From Argentina anserina (taxonomy: Eukaryota; Streptophyta; Magnoliopsida; Rosales; Rosaceae), in contig NC_065876.1 of assembly GCF_933775445.1 (NCBI RefSeq), positions 3,286,001 to 3,350,000 on the forward strand: 64,000 nt of DNA. Reading direction: 5' to 3'. Positions 12,113 to 25,551 of this stretch are shown piece after piece. The notes under the pieces were generated by a model, which worked only from the letters and a program-made list of their open reading frames with translations, was not told the DNA's origin and did no database searches. Made by a program: the position numbers and the translations under genes. Position 1 is the first letter of the stretch. The number at the start of each line of letters is the position of its first letter.

Positions 12113-15100
12113 AAGTAAATTGCTCTCTCCCTCTCTGTTTTCAACCCATGAAATCCTGTGTCAGAAACTTGAAAAACCAAAACAAATTCAGACCCTCAAT
12201 TATGCTATAAAGCTCTCAATTATAGGCCATAAAAATGTAATCTTTCCGTTCCTATAACCCCAAGTTTCAAACTTCTTTTAAACAACAAAGCACCCAATTC
12301 AGATCCTGAAGCCATCAGACAATCAGTCCAAAAAAAACACAATTGAATCAAAACCCAACAGACAGTTTCCACAACTAAACCAAAATTGTAAAGAATCAAA
12401 CTTTAAGGGAGTTTTGCTCACCTGGGTATTGGTCAAACCCCAGAAATCTAAAGCCTCATGGGGATTTCCACTTCCCCAACTCCTTGTCCTGTTGAGGAGG
12501 CACAGAATATTGCAAACAAAACAAAATAAAAATTGAAGCTTTAAACAAATAAACAAACAGTGAAAAACGAATCAACTACAAAACAGAGGAAAGGGGCAAA
12601 AATTTGCCTCGGTTTCAGAGACTAGTACCACGGAGATGAAGAAGAGAGATGTCCCAGGCTGGAAGGTGCTTTGCTCCTCGTGTTTTGTCCTTGTGGGAAT
12701 TTTGTGTCTTTTCTCTGTGTTTCACTACCCTCTATCTCTATCTCTGTTGTACAGTGACTGATTCAATTGTGATTCTTATGCTTCTTTGTTTGTTTTTAAC
12801 TCGTTTAACGACTACTCCTTCCCTCCATTTATTACAGTCCCTCTGCTGCTTCCTTCTCTTTTCGTTTCAAAATCACTTTGATCGTTTTGGCAGACTAACA
12901 TTTATATAAAGGTTTTTTTCTTATTTAAATAGTTGTATCTATTTGTATCTCTTACATAACCAAGTGTATCTCCATTGCTTATTACACTTTTAAAATAGCT
13001 GAGTGCACCTCCATTATTTATTACACCTCTATAATGGCTGAGTGTACTATTGTTTAATATTTACATATGAGTTGAAAAGTTAATAAAAAAAATAGAGGTT
13101 CATTTAGCTATTTCAAAAATGTAAATAAAACTTCCCTATTTAAAATCGAATAATTTGTAGTTTACTGAAACAATGGGTAGGAGATTGAATTTGAATCCAA
13201 AAAGGGGAAGAAATTGAAGTGCTTTTTTGTTATTTTACTCGTGATGTTTAGGTAGAGATGTATGTCTTTGACCAAATGTTGGACTTCATTGCTTCAACCA
13301 AATTTTCCGTTCTGTTTGCCAACCTTTACTGAAAAATTAGTAGTCTAGGGGATTTGGGCATATATACGTGTAGGAATAGATTGATCTGCAAAAACATATT
13401 GGTTTAGTCTTTATGAAACCCTAAGTTTACTCGAGTAACTATGTAATCAAATTAAGAGTATTATAGATTTCAGTCATGTCCTATTCCTCCGATCGGCGAT
13501 TAAACACGAGATGTCGAACATGTGTTCTTGATTTGGTGTTTGTGTCTCCTTGGTTGCTTTCACCGTCCCCATTTACATAGTACTTACTACTCTTTAAAAC
13601 ATGATTCAAGATCACAATTGCACTCATTCTCTCCTAGCATCATCTTCTCTTAGATGGCATAAGAGCAATTATGGAAGTTTATAATTTAGTGATTTTTTTA
13701 AGATACCCGCTTTAGAGTAGTAAAGATTTATTATCTCAATAATAACTAAAATTTATGGGTGATCCAATGTGTATAGGGGTAAGAAATCCCCTTGTGATCA
13801 GATTATGATTGTACTTCATTATGATCAGATTTCATATGGTTAAAAACTTAAATTATGATTATGTTTGAGAAAATGCATGTTGTTTTGTTTAAAGGTAGCC
13901 CCTTCAGAATTGTTCAAAACAAGAAAAGGAACCCTTGGCTTTTAAGAGAAAAAACCCATTATAGTATCTTGTTCATATCGTCGTGAAACCTCACGTCCTT
14001 TGTTAATAAAATCTCAATGCTGATCAACTCCATTCGTAGCGAAGCTATTTTATTATTCCTCGTGGAAGACTGGAGTCGGGGTACTTTAGACTATTCGTGT
14101 TTTTGGGAAGCTCTCCTTTGGCACCAAACAAAAAGAGTTGACCAACTTAGCCTTTGGCGGCAAGCCTAAGCCTATCTTTGGGTAAAGGAGTGCTTGCCAC
14201 GTGTTGATGCACGCTGTTGACTAATATCCTCTTATCGTCGTCATGTTTGAAACTTTGAACTCGGACTTCGTCCAAGACTCCAAGCATTGCTTGCTAAGTT
14301 GCTATATTATTCTCAGGTTTAGCAAATAATGCGTTAGCAGATATATACATATTAGTATCATATACATAAAGCATATGAGGACGAATAATGTATATGTAAT
14401 TTACAAAGAGCTAGAAACACGTCTGTGTGTGTACGTACTACATATAGATTTGCATATGATCACAGATCACTATAAGTTTGAATGCCCTAAACTCATGTAA
14501 ATCTAATGGATGATAACGTCAGATTATAGACGTAGGAAATCAGACTATGATAATTCATTTCACTTCCTAGTAAAATTGAATTTAGATTAGCGAATTTAAC
14601 CATCATAAGTCAATTCTTCATTGAAAAAAAAATTAACCATTGCAAGTTTCTTTCTAATCCACCAACTAGCTGAAAACATGCAGAGGAACATAAGACCGTA
14701 ATTAAATATACTACGTTTAGCTAGCTAGTAAAAGGACTCCAAAAATGTCCCATATACAGAGAGTCTAAGATAAGGGGACTCAACAAAGCTCGTTTGGTTT
14801 TGGGTGTCCTAACTACCTTACAGTGTGCATTTAGAAGCCTAGAAAGTAAAAGGTATGGCATCAACCTCATGAACCACTACTTGCTTGCTCATACCACAAC
14901 CAATTTTGAAGCCTAATCACCCGGCCCTCTCCATCTTTATTACTAATACTATATAATTATATGCATATATAGACGACTAATTGCCTATCTAAATCAAGTA
15001 AAATAATTAGAGAAGTGTTTGCTTTGCGTTTGTTGCAGTGGAATTGATTTATCAATGTTTTTTTTAATCGAGAAGATCGAGCACACCGGGTTGTTTCCCC

Positions 15101-16053
15101 CACGCAGGCCCATAATAATTTATGCAAACCCTCTCCCAACGCGTGTCTGTAGGTTTAAAGTATTTACAAAGCCCGCCCTGTCATGTTCTGCTACTAAGTC
15201 GATCATTCCTCAGTTAACTAAACTTAAATAATTTGAAGCTAGCTAGATTGGTGCATGTGTTGGCTTTATATCTAGGATTTTCTTATATCTATAACAATTC
15301 AGTACATGGTCTGTCATTTTAAAAATGTGTACCTCAACTTCTTCAAGGTATAGTATTTCCCAATTCAATTCCCACTTAAATAACTGAGTTGAAAAAAGAA
15401 GAAGAAAAGTCCCTCAGAATTCTTAGAATGATGCGATTTTAATGCCATGCACCTGCATAGCATGTTCTAAGGGTTGTACTGTTACATTACGTCGAGTCCA
15501 GGCCCAAGAAGTGAAGAAGGTGAAGATCATTTAGTCATGATCTAGCTCTGTTAATTTATTAAGGTTAAGTAAGCCATAATTTTCAGTGTATAAACCAATT
15601 AACCAAATAAACGATCGAAGAAGAGGATTGGAGGCACTGTCAATGGTGAGGCCCTCCTTCTATTCCATACAGCAGTAAACAGAACTACACATACACACAC
15701 GCGCGAGGCAACTAAATACCACCTAGTGGTTCGTTCTTCCCCATTTCATTTTCAAAAACTACTCGAAATTTAGTCACTTCTTCACGATATCTCCACAGAC
15801 CAGGTTGCTGCAACGTCTGTATCGTAGTGTTATCCCATGGACTTACTAGTTGACTAAAGATACTCAACCCCATCGTGTGGAGAAACCTGAAATGAAAGAA
15901 AGTAATATCATAGCCGACATCGTTCGTTTTCACAAAATCTCTGGCCGGCCTAATTTTATATACTCGGTGTATACTATATATGATTACTTTCACGAAATAA
16001 AGCACGTATTGATTGAGTTTAGATTCATTTAGGATCTAGCTTGTTCGATCATA
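12113..16053. other. Intergenic; 5' leader of WD40 gene then AT-rich DNA
   Basis: Positions to about 12650 hold the WD40 gene's leader and probable leader intron. Beyond that is AT-rich DNA with one short tandem repeat (12963-13060). Scattered open frames up to about 97 codons show no domain. No RNA gene was recognised. Confidence 0.5.
12963..13060. repeat. 39-bp tandem repeat, about 2.5 copies
   Basis: Units starting at 12963, 13002 and 13041 all begin AGTGYAYCTCCATT or a variant. They share the block ATTACAC followed by ATAATGGCTG or AAAATAGCTG. The period is exactly 39 bp. The third copy is partial. Confidence 0.75.
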
Positions 16054-16251
16054 TCTCTACTACTATAAAGCGAGTACTCAAGTACCACCAAGATACGAAT
16101 TTCTAAAAATACTATTTCCTTATCTCACACTAATAAGTAAATAAATTAAGGTATCACGGTTCAAATATATATTTTTTTAAATAAACCATTCAAAATTTCA
16201 CATTAATAATTGCTCATTTTAACACTTTCATAAGGTGTGTACAATTTCTAG
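16054..16251 (+). mobile_element. Short non-autonomous Helitron-like element
   Basis: The 5' end reads TCTCTACTACTATAAAG, of the TC-starting type seen in plant Helitrons, and is preceded by A. The 3' end is CTAG followed by T, as expected for insertion between A and T. A hairpin (ACACTTT-CAT-AAGGTGT, 16222-16238) lies nine bases before CTAG, the usual Helitron terminator layout. At 198 bp it has no coding capacity. There is no target duplication, as expected. The call rests on terminal structure only. Confidence 0.6.
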
Positions 16252-19200
16252 TATACATATTATCTATTGCAAACGATAGCTCCATGACGCTCCATCTACG
16301 TACCACTAATAAAAATACAAATTAAATCGATCTGACTATATTCGCATGGGCATAAAGCATGACTAAGCAAATTAACCTCATTTTCCTATCAAACTTATTT
16401 TAATTTAGACTTTAGAGGGATTCTAATTTACAATTGCACGAATAGATAACCACACGTTGGATTTTCAATATAGCACTGCATTGAACATGCAGAATATTAT
16501 AGATTAATATGTTGTTGGGTGTCAGAGTAATACCAACCTACCCAAATGAAAAACAAGGATTATAATTTTATTCATCCGACAGAATAAAACCCGTGGAAAG
16601 TGGAAACTGATCAAAACTTGTTCTTTGCTTATTTCATTAGACAGGTTAAGACGTCAAGTGGTCAACTCGATCGGCAATATATATTGGCAAACGCAATGCC
16701 ATCTCCAGTACGCACTATATTTGCATGCTGTTATAGTTAGAATTTTAAGAACTAAATAGCTCAATAACTTTCAAATAGATTAATTTTTTTAATACAAATT
16801 GCAAAAGAATACATGTACTCAAAATTACCCACCCTCTGTCCTCATGTAAGTACTCATCCATCGTGTAAAATCAAGTTGATAAACCTCCTATACTTAATAT
16901 AATGACATACTCATCATATTCTTCCGCCAGCAAATGATTTGAGTAATTTGCTTGCAATTAAGTATAGTCTTGCTGCAATTGGCGTCACATATTCACATTC
17001 ATCATGAATGAGCATGTGGAGAGCCCTCAAGAGTTAACCCAAAATTGCATCCGCATAATAGAACTTGCGTAGCTTTCACCTGCAAACCAGGCATGGTTCG
17101 GGAAATGTAGGTGGCGTGGACCCTTTCGAGTACGTTTTTGTGCCTATCCCCGCCGGCCTTCCCCATGTCTCTCAATTATACGCATACGACATACCATAGC
17201 CTGCCCCCTCCATGCTTTTGAGTTGCACTTGTACTTCAATTATATATTGATATTTGATTTGTAGCCATGTGTTGATGTTTTGCACTGCTACTCCACTCTC
17301 AGTCTTAGCTTGTAGATAATTCATATACATGTTCACTCTTTACATTAGGCTAACTCCGATCCTATCAGTATTAGCTTAACTATTAATTTCTACAGATGAA
17401 TTGAAACTGCTAATCTGTTTGCCTAACTCGATCTACATGCATTATGGTTTGGATACGAAATACATTGGGTGTCTTTCTCAGATGTTAGAGTGAGATTTAG
17501 TGGGTCCATAACAAAATCTTGCGCGCTAGTTTTAAGGATCAGATGGTTTGGAGTCATCCTGGAGCTCAGACTGATCTAGGGTTTTGCACTTGACCTATAG
17601 CGGGTGTTTATCTTTGTGATAGAGATGTATAACAAAAGTCATGGACCAAGTTAAGTATGCTACAACAATCGTCCCTTTCTGCTGACGAGTGCAGCGCACT
17701 CATGACATGCGGTCCACGTCAATGCGCGGGGACCTGTCCCCAACGACGTCGTCGGCCTTAGGTAGGCAGCCACCGGGTTCGGTGGTTATATCTGTTCGTG
17801 TTAATAGGGTTTTGGATTCCTTCCTTCCTTGGTTGGGTTTTGCAAGTTGAAAATTGAAAATTGAAATAGGCACGCGCCAAGTAAATATATGAGATGGGCC
17901 CCTTCCCGCTCTCCACCACCGCCCAATCTATAATTTCAATCGCTGGGCGGCTATTTTTTGGTGAGGAGAGGGATCCGCCGCCGTAGATGCCCCCACATAT
18001 GACGGCTTATACTCGCCGCCGTTCTGTGCGGTACAGTACAGGAATCTACTACTACTGACGAAGAAGCACGAAGCACTTTTGCACGACAAAGTTCGTTTTT
18101 AGGTTTTACTTTGTCATGGACAAATGAGAATCCAAGCACTGAACAAAGCCAATCGAGTAAGAAAACGCTAGTTTGTACTTTTGTAATATTGTAGCCTAAA
18201 GATTTAACTGAAACTTTTGGCAAATAAACTAGAAGGGCTTAAAGTGATACGAAAGTGTACCGGCCGTTCTGTTTTCTTCTTCGTGGTGGTTTTGGGTTGG
18301 AATGATGGTTTATACTTGTCCAAAATTCTATTTACACCTATATATACATAAATAATTGGTAGTTGCATCTGTTTATGTATTCTTCTACTCATATGTAGGT
18401 AGAGTAGCTCGATCATACGTGCCCAGCGCATGTCGTCACACTAAATAATTAATTTGTAATTCAACAATTTTTGACGTGGCTAGCTCTGAAGCTTTCAGCA
18501 TTTCAAAACTGACTAGCTAATAGCAACAAAGCGCTTTGGAATGGAAGGGAATATCGACGAGGTCTTGGCCAGTCTGGTTCGTTGCTCACCATCACCTTCA
18601 TTAGCCGTTGTGAGAGATCGATTGGATATGTGGTATGATGTGATACCAGTCGTGTTCCGGACGAGAGATAAAAACCGACGGTCCTACACGATTGATGAAT
18701 GGCCGGAGAAACAGAGAGGCCCCATTTGATCATATCAGTTAAGGCCATGGTTACAGTCAGGCGAGTCAGCTAGCTCTAATTCAAGTTCAATCTCAGTGCA
18801 TGTTCTACGTGTCATTATTTGAGTTGACCAGCATAGACCCGATTGGAATCTTAAGTGACAAGTGAAACAACCTGCACAAGTCTGTTTTGCGTAGTAATAA
18901 TGCATTATTATTACATGTGAAAGCCAAGGGAATTTTTGGTCGAAGTTACTAGCAACCCAAGCGTTTGTTTCATTCGGCCAAATTTCGCTACAATCTTCTC
19001 CCGCTTATAAGATTCAACGAGAGAACAAATACAAATTCTAAATCAGAACGTGTACGTACTTTTAAGCTCTAAGTATCTATATGGACAATGGTAAATTGGT
19101 AATATAATACGTATTTTACAAGAATCAAAATGTACAGTAATTTACAATCAGAATGAATCTGCAATAAGAGTGACCCTTGAAGGAGAGTCCTTGGATAATT

Positions 19201-20632
19201 GTATTGAAGGCGCTAGCTTTTGATTTAGTAATCAACACCTACTTCCTAGTTTTTAACTATGAGGTTTCATGTTCTAATAAGATATCCTGGTTAAAATATG
19301 AGTCATATGATCCTTCATTTTTAATTAAATTAACCTAGAAAAAGACGAAGGACCTGCAACATATATAATTGTACATATAATGCTTGGAATGCAATCAATT
19401 TTTTTTTTAAATCGAAAGCATTTGAATACTACGGACCTAATGAATGCTCTTCTGAGCTTCATATGATGTTTCGGAAATCAGACGTACGTGTCATGCTTTG
19501 TAGCTCTATTAAGTTTGATGAGCTCATTAGCTTAATTAGCCAGATAATTATCAACCATCTCTGTCATAAATAATTAATTACGTACTAATGATATATACCT
19601 GGTACATATCATAAAATGCAGTAGTTGGATGTAGGTTTTTATCAAGTTTCTTCCTATAATTCAACCATGCATAATATTCCCTTCAATATTAATTAATTGA
19701 TGAGTATGTATCATTAATGTTTAGGTCGATCTAGAGTCAGTTTTTCAAAGAATTAAGATTTTGTTAAGTCGGCGTTAAAAGAGATGTAAATTTCAATACT
19801 CATTCAGTCACGTCGTTTTCCATACCTGCAATCTATCCACATGCATGGAGCAAATACCATCCATTTATGCTTCAAATTCATCACAAAACTATAAGAGATC
19901 TATACAATTTAGCAAACATTTCCGTATAAAGTGAAGGTCTAAATGTCTTCGAATAAATCCCCAACCTACCGCATCCTTAACCAGCATTGCGCTCTAATCA
20001 TGTGTATATAACTATAGATCGAACCTCTTTGATTTCAAAGTGGTCCAAAGCCTCTCCAAAATATTTACCATCGATCACATTATAGTTCTATAATAAGTTT
20101 TCTCTAGCTAATTAGACATCTCTATATCTTCACCTCGACGAAGCTACAGAATGGTACTAGTAAGACCCATGTGGCAAGTGGCACTAGCAACAGGTCTTTG
20201 CCATATTGATCCTGTGGATTGAATGCTGAGTCAGTTCAGATGCTTCATGCATAAATGGTTTGTGATGATCATAGAGCATTATTGGTGTCTGGCTGTCCCA
20301 AAGTAATGTGATGTATGCTGTATATAGTAGAAAGGTTAATGAGCTAAGTATAATTCATCATCAACTTCGATCAATTCCACCGAGCTAGTTATTGGGCCTG
20401 TTCCACGGCTCTTTCGCTTTTACTTGTTCCAACCAAAGTTGTTATATTCTGAAATTTGAGCTACAAACCGTACAAATGATCCAGAAAACATACTTTGCAG
20501 ATTTTGTAATCCTAGAATAGTTATGCATACAACACCTAGAGTTCAGACAAACAAAACACACGAATATATGGATTATGTTGTGCGCGCAGGCTTTGTCCTT
20601 TTTCTGGACAGTACTAGCTGGCTAGTGCTTAT
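16252..20632. other. Intergenic, no gene seen
   Basis: AT-rich DNA with scattered open frames under 92 codons. None shows a domain, a plausible exon chain or a start context that I can support. No repeats of note. Confidence 0.5.
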
Positions 20633-20972
20633 TGTAGGTCTCATTTTTTTGGAGTGTCAATCGTTGGCGTTGCTGGTTAAATGAACATCAGACATAAGTG
20701 GGATTGCTCTAAGATAACAAGTGTGGGAGATATATGGCTGCTCCTTCCAAGGGGTTCAGGCAGGCCGATCCGGTTAAGTTTAGGGAGCTTGTCGCTAGTC
20801 GGAGACTTAACGTCGAAGATTGGAGTTGACCGCCCTACACACAGGTTGAGGTCTACAGACGATCCTAAGGTAGGGTGAAACCAGTGCATTTCCCCGTTGG
20901 ATAAGGCTGGCTCCATGGGGATGAAGCGCCGCATGGACCAAGTGTGGCAACCGAATGGCTAGGTCCGTGACA
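20633..20972 (+). repeat. TRIM-1 left LTR
   Basis: 340 bp, TGTAG...GACA, immediately upstream of the PBS at 20975. It contains the uninterrupted sequence GGACCAAGTGTGGCAACCG, which is the empty-site equivalent of the Copia-1 target in the right LTR. Confidence 0.65.
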
Positions 20973-21052
20973 AGTGGTATCAGAGCCGCCTCAACATCAC
21001 TGTCGTTGTATCGCCAAGCGATCACACGTGTCGCCGTATCCTTAGGTTAAAT

Positions 21053-21344
21053 TGTAGTCGTCGCTAGTTAAATGAACATCAGGCATAAGTGGGATTGCTC
21101 CAATATTAAAAGTGTGGGAGATATATGGCTGCTCCTTCCGATGGGTTCATGCAGGTCGACCCGGTTCAGTTTGGGGAGCTTGTCGCTAGTCGGGGACTTA
21201 ATGTCGAAGAAATGAGTTGGCCGTCCTACACACAGGTTGCGGTCTGGAGCCGATCCCCTTATGAGCCCAAGGCAGGGCGAAACCAGTACATTGCCCCGTT
21301 AGATAAGGCTGGCTCCATGAGGATTGAGCGCCGCATGAACCAAG
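21053..21344 (+). repeat. TRIM-1 right LTR, left part
   Basis: Aligns to the left LTR through its start (TGTAG), the block TGTGGGAGATATATGGCTGC and the segment GGCTGGCTCCATG. It ends in CCAAG where Copia-1 begins. The remaining 30 bp of this LTR, after the duplicated CCAAG, are at 25689-25718. Confidence 0.7.
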
Positions 21345-21476
21345 TGTGAGTGGAATGTAGTAGGTATAGTGGAGATAGTTGAGTGAGTAGGTGGTTAGTG
21401 TGAATTAGCCTATATATACCATTCTAATCTGTATATGAAATCATCAATTCAGTAGCAACAATCATTATTTTCCATT
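21345..21476 (+). repeat. Copia-1 5' LTR
   Basis: 132 bp, TGTGAGTGG...TTTTCCATT. A TATA-like CTATATATACC lies inside and could be the element promoter. The end is TT rather than the usual CA. Confidence 0.9.
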
Positions 21477-22162
21477 TGGTATCAGAGCCTTCGTGCTCTG
21501 TTTTTCTGGGTATCTTTTTTTTCTTTTCCGGTCGTGTTTTGTTTTACAGTCGGGTCTCCTCTTCACCGCTGCATCCTCCGACCGGCTCCGTCACTCCGGC
21601 GCTCCACGACGACCTCCGGTGCTCGTCTGGCTCCGTCCTGCCACCCCGACAGCGCCGCTGTCCTCCGCTGCTGTGCCCGTAGCCATTCCTCGCCCGAGTG
21701 CTCTCCGGCCGTTCCTCGACCCTACGACGCCCGGTGTTGCTGCATCCCTCCGGCCCGGTGTTGCTGCGTCCCTCCGCCGCTCGCCCCGCAGTCGCAGTCC
21801 GCCTCGAACGACATCCTTCGCTGCCGGTACTCCACAGCCCCGCCGATACTTCTTCACCCAATCCAATCAAATATCAGACTCGGTCCGGCATTTGATATCA
21901 ATCCGACCCGGCCCACATTCAACCTGGTCCGGCCCAGCAACTCAACCCGGAAAATCAATCCGACCCGGTCCACACGATCCGATCCAGTCAGCCCGACCCG
22001 GCCCGCCTGATCCGACCCGGCCCGTTTGCTCCGACCCGGCCCAGCAATAATTAGCAGCCTTTTTTTTTCTTACTGTCAATGCACACGCACCGTGAGTGCA
22101 AGTGCACCGGCAACAGATTCTTCTCCATTGCTTTCGCTATATCACTTCTGATTTGTCAATAA
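21477..22162 (+). other. Copia-1 leader, GC-rich, no recognisable gag
   Basis: Starts with the PBS and then turns unusually GC-rich. From about 21895 a CGACCCGGCCC-type motif recurs about six times up to 22045. One frame is open for 185 codons (21493-22050) and reads as Pro/Arg/Ser-rich low-complexity protein. I see no CCHC zinc knuckle or capsid-like segment. It may be an untranslated leader, a degenerated gag or captured host DNA. Confidence 0.6.
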
Positions 22163-25100
22163 ATGTTCATCCCTACCGCATCCATCGCTGGTCGTGGTAA
22201 AATTGGTATGACTTTAAATATCTCTCACTTTGTTGGTTTTGATACATGGATTATTGATTCTGGTGCGTCTGATCATATGACTTATGACAAATCTTATTTT
22301 ACCGTTTTGTCTCCTGCATCAGTACCCTATGTTACTAATGCTAATGGTGAGGCATTCCCCGTCTTAGGAAAAGGGTATGTTTGTATTACTCCCACTATAG
22401 AGCTTTACAATGTGCTCTATGTCCCTGCTTTATCTCATTATTTGATATCTGTTCCCCAATTAAACACTGACGCTCAGTGTTCTGTGACATTTTTTCCTAT
22501 GTATGTGATATTTCAGGATCTTCTCACCGGAGAGTTAATTGGTAGGGGGTATCTGAGGGGTCGGTTGTTTCATCTGGATCAGACATATGCGGGGGAGAAA
22601 CCAGGGGCACAATCTCGGACCGCTCTAATCTCCACTTCTGATAAGCTAAGTGAAATTTGGTTATGGCACCGTTGCTTAGGACATCCATCTTTTAGTATTA
22701 TGAAGAAATCTATGCCTACTTTGTTTTTTGGTGTGGATGAGTCTTCTTTACATTGTGAAACATGTGTTTTGGGCAAGAGTCATCGGTCTACCTATTCCCC
22801 TAGTAACTCTAATAAAAGTACTCTTCCTTTTAAATTAATTCATTCTGATGTTTGGGGACCTTCTAAAGAGTCTACTGTGTCAGGAATGCGGTACTATGTG
22901 TCATTTATTGATGATTGCACCCGTCTTTTGTGGATTGTTCTTCTTAAAACTAAAAATGAGGTTTTCCCGGCTTTTCAAGCCTTCTATACCACTGTGCAAA
23001 CACAATATAATGCCACAATTAGAGTTCTTCGTTCTGATAATGGGGGGGAATATGTGAATCATATCTTTCAGGAGTTCTTTAACTCACACGGAATTGTTCA
23101 TCAAACAACGTGTCCTTACACATCTGAGCAGAATGGCGTTTCTGAAAGGAAAAATCGTCACTTACTTGAAATGGCTCGGTGTATTCTTTTTAGTGCCCAT
23201 ATGCTTAAGTATCTTTGGGGTGATGCTGTCATCACTTCTGCCCACCTCATTAATCGTCTTTCTTCTCGTGTCCTTCAAGGCAAAGTTCCATATGAGGTAC
23301 TTGCGTCTCATGTCTCATTACCCTCTTTTCATAATCTTCCCGCCCGTGTTTTCGGTTGTGTTGCTTTTGTCCATCTTCCACCACATCAGCGGTCTAAATT
23401 GGATGCCCGGGCAGTTAAGTGTGTGTTTGTTGGGTATGGAGACCATCAAAAAGGGTACCGGTGCTATCATCCACCTACCAAGCAGTATTATGTCACTATG
23501 GATGTTACTTTCTTCGAGGACATGAGTTATTTTGCCTCTTCTGATACTGCTCTTCAGGGGGAGAATTCCTATTTTGAAGAGCTGTATCCTGGAGAGGGGG
23601 AGACAAGTAAGGCAATAGATATAGTGACAGGTTCAGTTGAGATTATCAATGTAACAGCTACACAAGCGCCACCAGAAGATTCCGGCGGTGTAATCGGCGG
23701 TGTAGTCACTCCAAATATTCAGGAACTAGCAGATGAAAACACAACTGCCCCCTCATACTACTGTTTCTACACCTGACCAATGCTTTACTGGTACAGAAGA
23801 TCACTCACCTGAGGTTAGTCATTATATTAGAGCTAATAGTAGACAATATGTTTTGCCAAATAGGTCTACTCGGGGTCAACCAACAAAAAGATATGAACCT
23901 ACCCTTCAGACTGCATCCAAGTATCCGGTAGCGAATTTTATATCTACCAAAAGATTATCTAAGTCATATGAGTCATTTGTGAATCAAATATCTACTGTAT
24001 CAGTACCTAACAAAGTGCATGATGCATTGGGGGATCCAAAATGGAGGAAAGCAATGGAGGAAGAGATGGAAGCATTACAAAAGAACAATACTTGGGAGCT
24101 TGTACCTCCACCATATGACAAGAAGACAGTAGGATGTCGTTGGGTGTTTACAGTGAAGCATAATCCAGATGGGTCAATAAGCCGGTATAAAGCACGCTTA
24201 GTAGCGAAGGGGTTCACCCAGACATATGGCATAGACTATGATGAGACATTTGCACCTGTTGCAAACATAAACACTATCCGAGTATTGCTTTCTGTCGCTG
24301 CTAACTTGAACTTGCCACTTAGGCAGTTTGATGTTAAGAATGCATTCCTTCATGGAGAACTAACGGAGGAAGTATACATGGATCTTCCGCCTGGATACAC
24401 GGCCGCTTCTTCAAGTAACTCCGTATGCAGATTGAGAAAGTCTTTGTATGGTCTTAAACAGTCACCTCGTGCTTGGTTTGGAAGATTCTCACGATTCATG
24501 AGGAAGATTGGCTACAAACAGAGTAATTCAGACCACACGTTATTTCTCAAACATCAACAAAGGAAGGTAACAGCCCTAATTATATATGTTGATGATATGG
24601 TAGTTACTGGGAATGATATTGTTGAAGTGGATAGATTACAGAAACAGCTTGCCACAGAGTTTGAGATGAAGGACCTAGGTACACTCAAGTACTTCTTAGG
24701 CATTGAAGTAGCCCGGGGTAGTGATGGTATCTATATGTGTCAGAGGAACTACATTCTAGATCTACTAACAGAGACAGGCATGTTGGACTGCACTCCCATT
24801 GATACTCCTATCGAGCAGAACCATCGGTTAGCAGAGTATCCAGATCAAGTCCCTACTGACAAACCTCGTTATCAGAGGTTAGTTGGCCGTCTGATTTATC
24901 TATCACATACCAGACCAGATGTTGCGTATGCAGTAAGTGTAGTGAGTCATTTCATGCATAATCCCAGCGAGGACCACATGGATGCTGTTGTAAGGATCTT
25001 GAGGTACTTGAAGTCAGCTCCGGGAAGAGGAGTAATGTTCTCTAATCACAATAAAATCCTTGAAATTTGTGGCTTCACAGATGCAGACTGGGCTGGAAAT

Positions 25101-25544
25101 ATTACAGATCGGAGATCCACATCAGGGTACTTTACCTTTGTTGGGGGTAATCTTGTTACATGGAAGAGTAAGAAACAAAAGGTGGTAGCTCGATCTAGTG
25201 CTGAAGCAGAGTACAGAGGTATGGCTCAGGGAGTATGCGAATTATTATGGCTTAGAAACTTGCTACAAGATTTGGGTATTAAACCTAAATGTACGATGTA
25301 GTTGTTATGTGACAACAAGGCAACTATTGATATTTCACAGAATCATGTACAACATGATCGTACAAAACATGTAGAGGTTGATCGTCACTTTATAAAGGAG
25401 AAGCTAGACGCGAAGATCATCAGTTTTCCTTTTGTTCCTACAGAAGAGCAACTTGCCGATATGCTCACAAAAAGAGTATCTAAGAAGGTTTTTTATGACT
25501 CACTTGGCAAGTTGGACATGGTTGATATGTATGCGCCAACTTGA
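22163..25544 (+). pseudogene. Copia-1 pol: protease, integrase, RT, RNase H (broken)
   Basis: The first frame (22163-23776, 537 codons) has the aspartic protease motif DSGASDHM, the GAG-pre-integrase segment LWHRCLGHPSF with CETCVLGK, and an integrase core with FIDDCTR, SDNGGEY and EQNGVSERKN (the D, D and E positions). A frame change lies near 23733-23776. The second frame carries the Copia RT with CRWVFTVKHNPDG, KARLVAKGFTQ, FDVKNAFLHGEL and the catalytic IYVDDM. It ends with RNase H-type FTDADWAGN and SSAEAEYRGM. A TAG at 25299-25301 interrupts it where Copia-2 has glutamine, and the frame continues to a TGA at 25542. With one frameshift and one stop it cannot encode intact Pol. Confidence 0.9.
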
Positions 25545-25551
25545 GGAGGAG

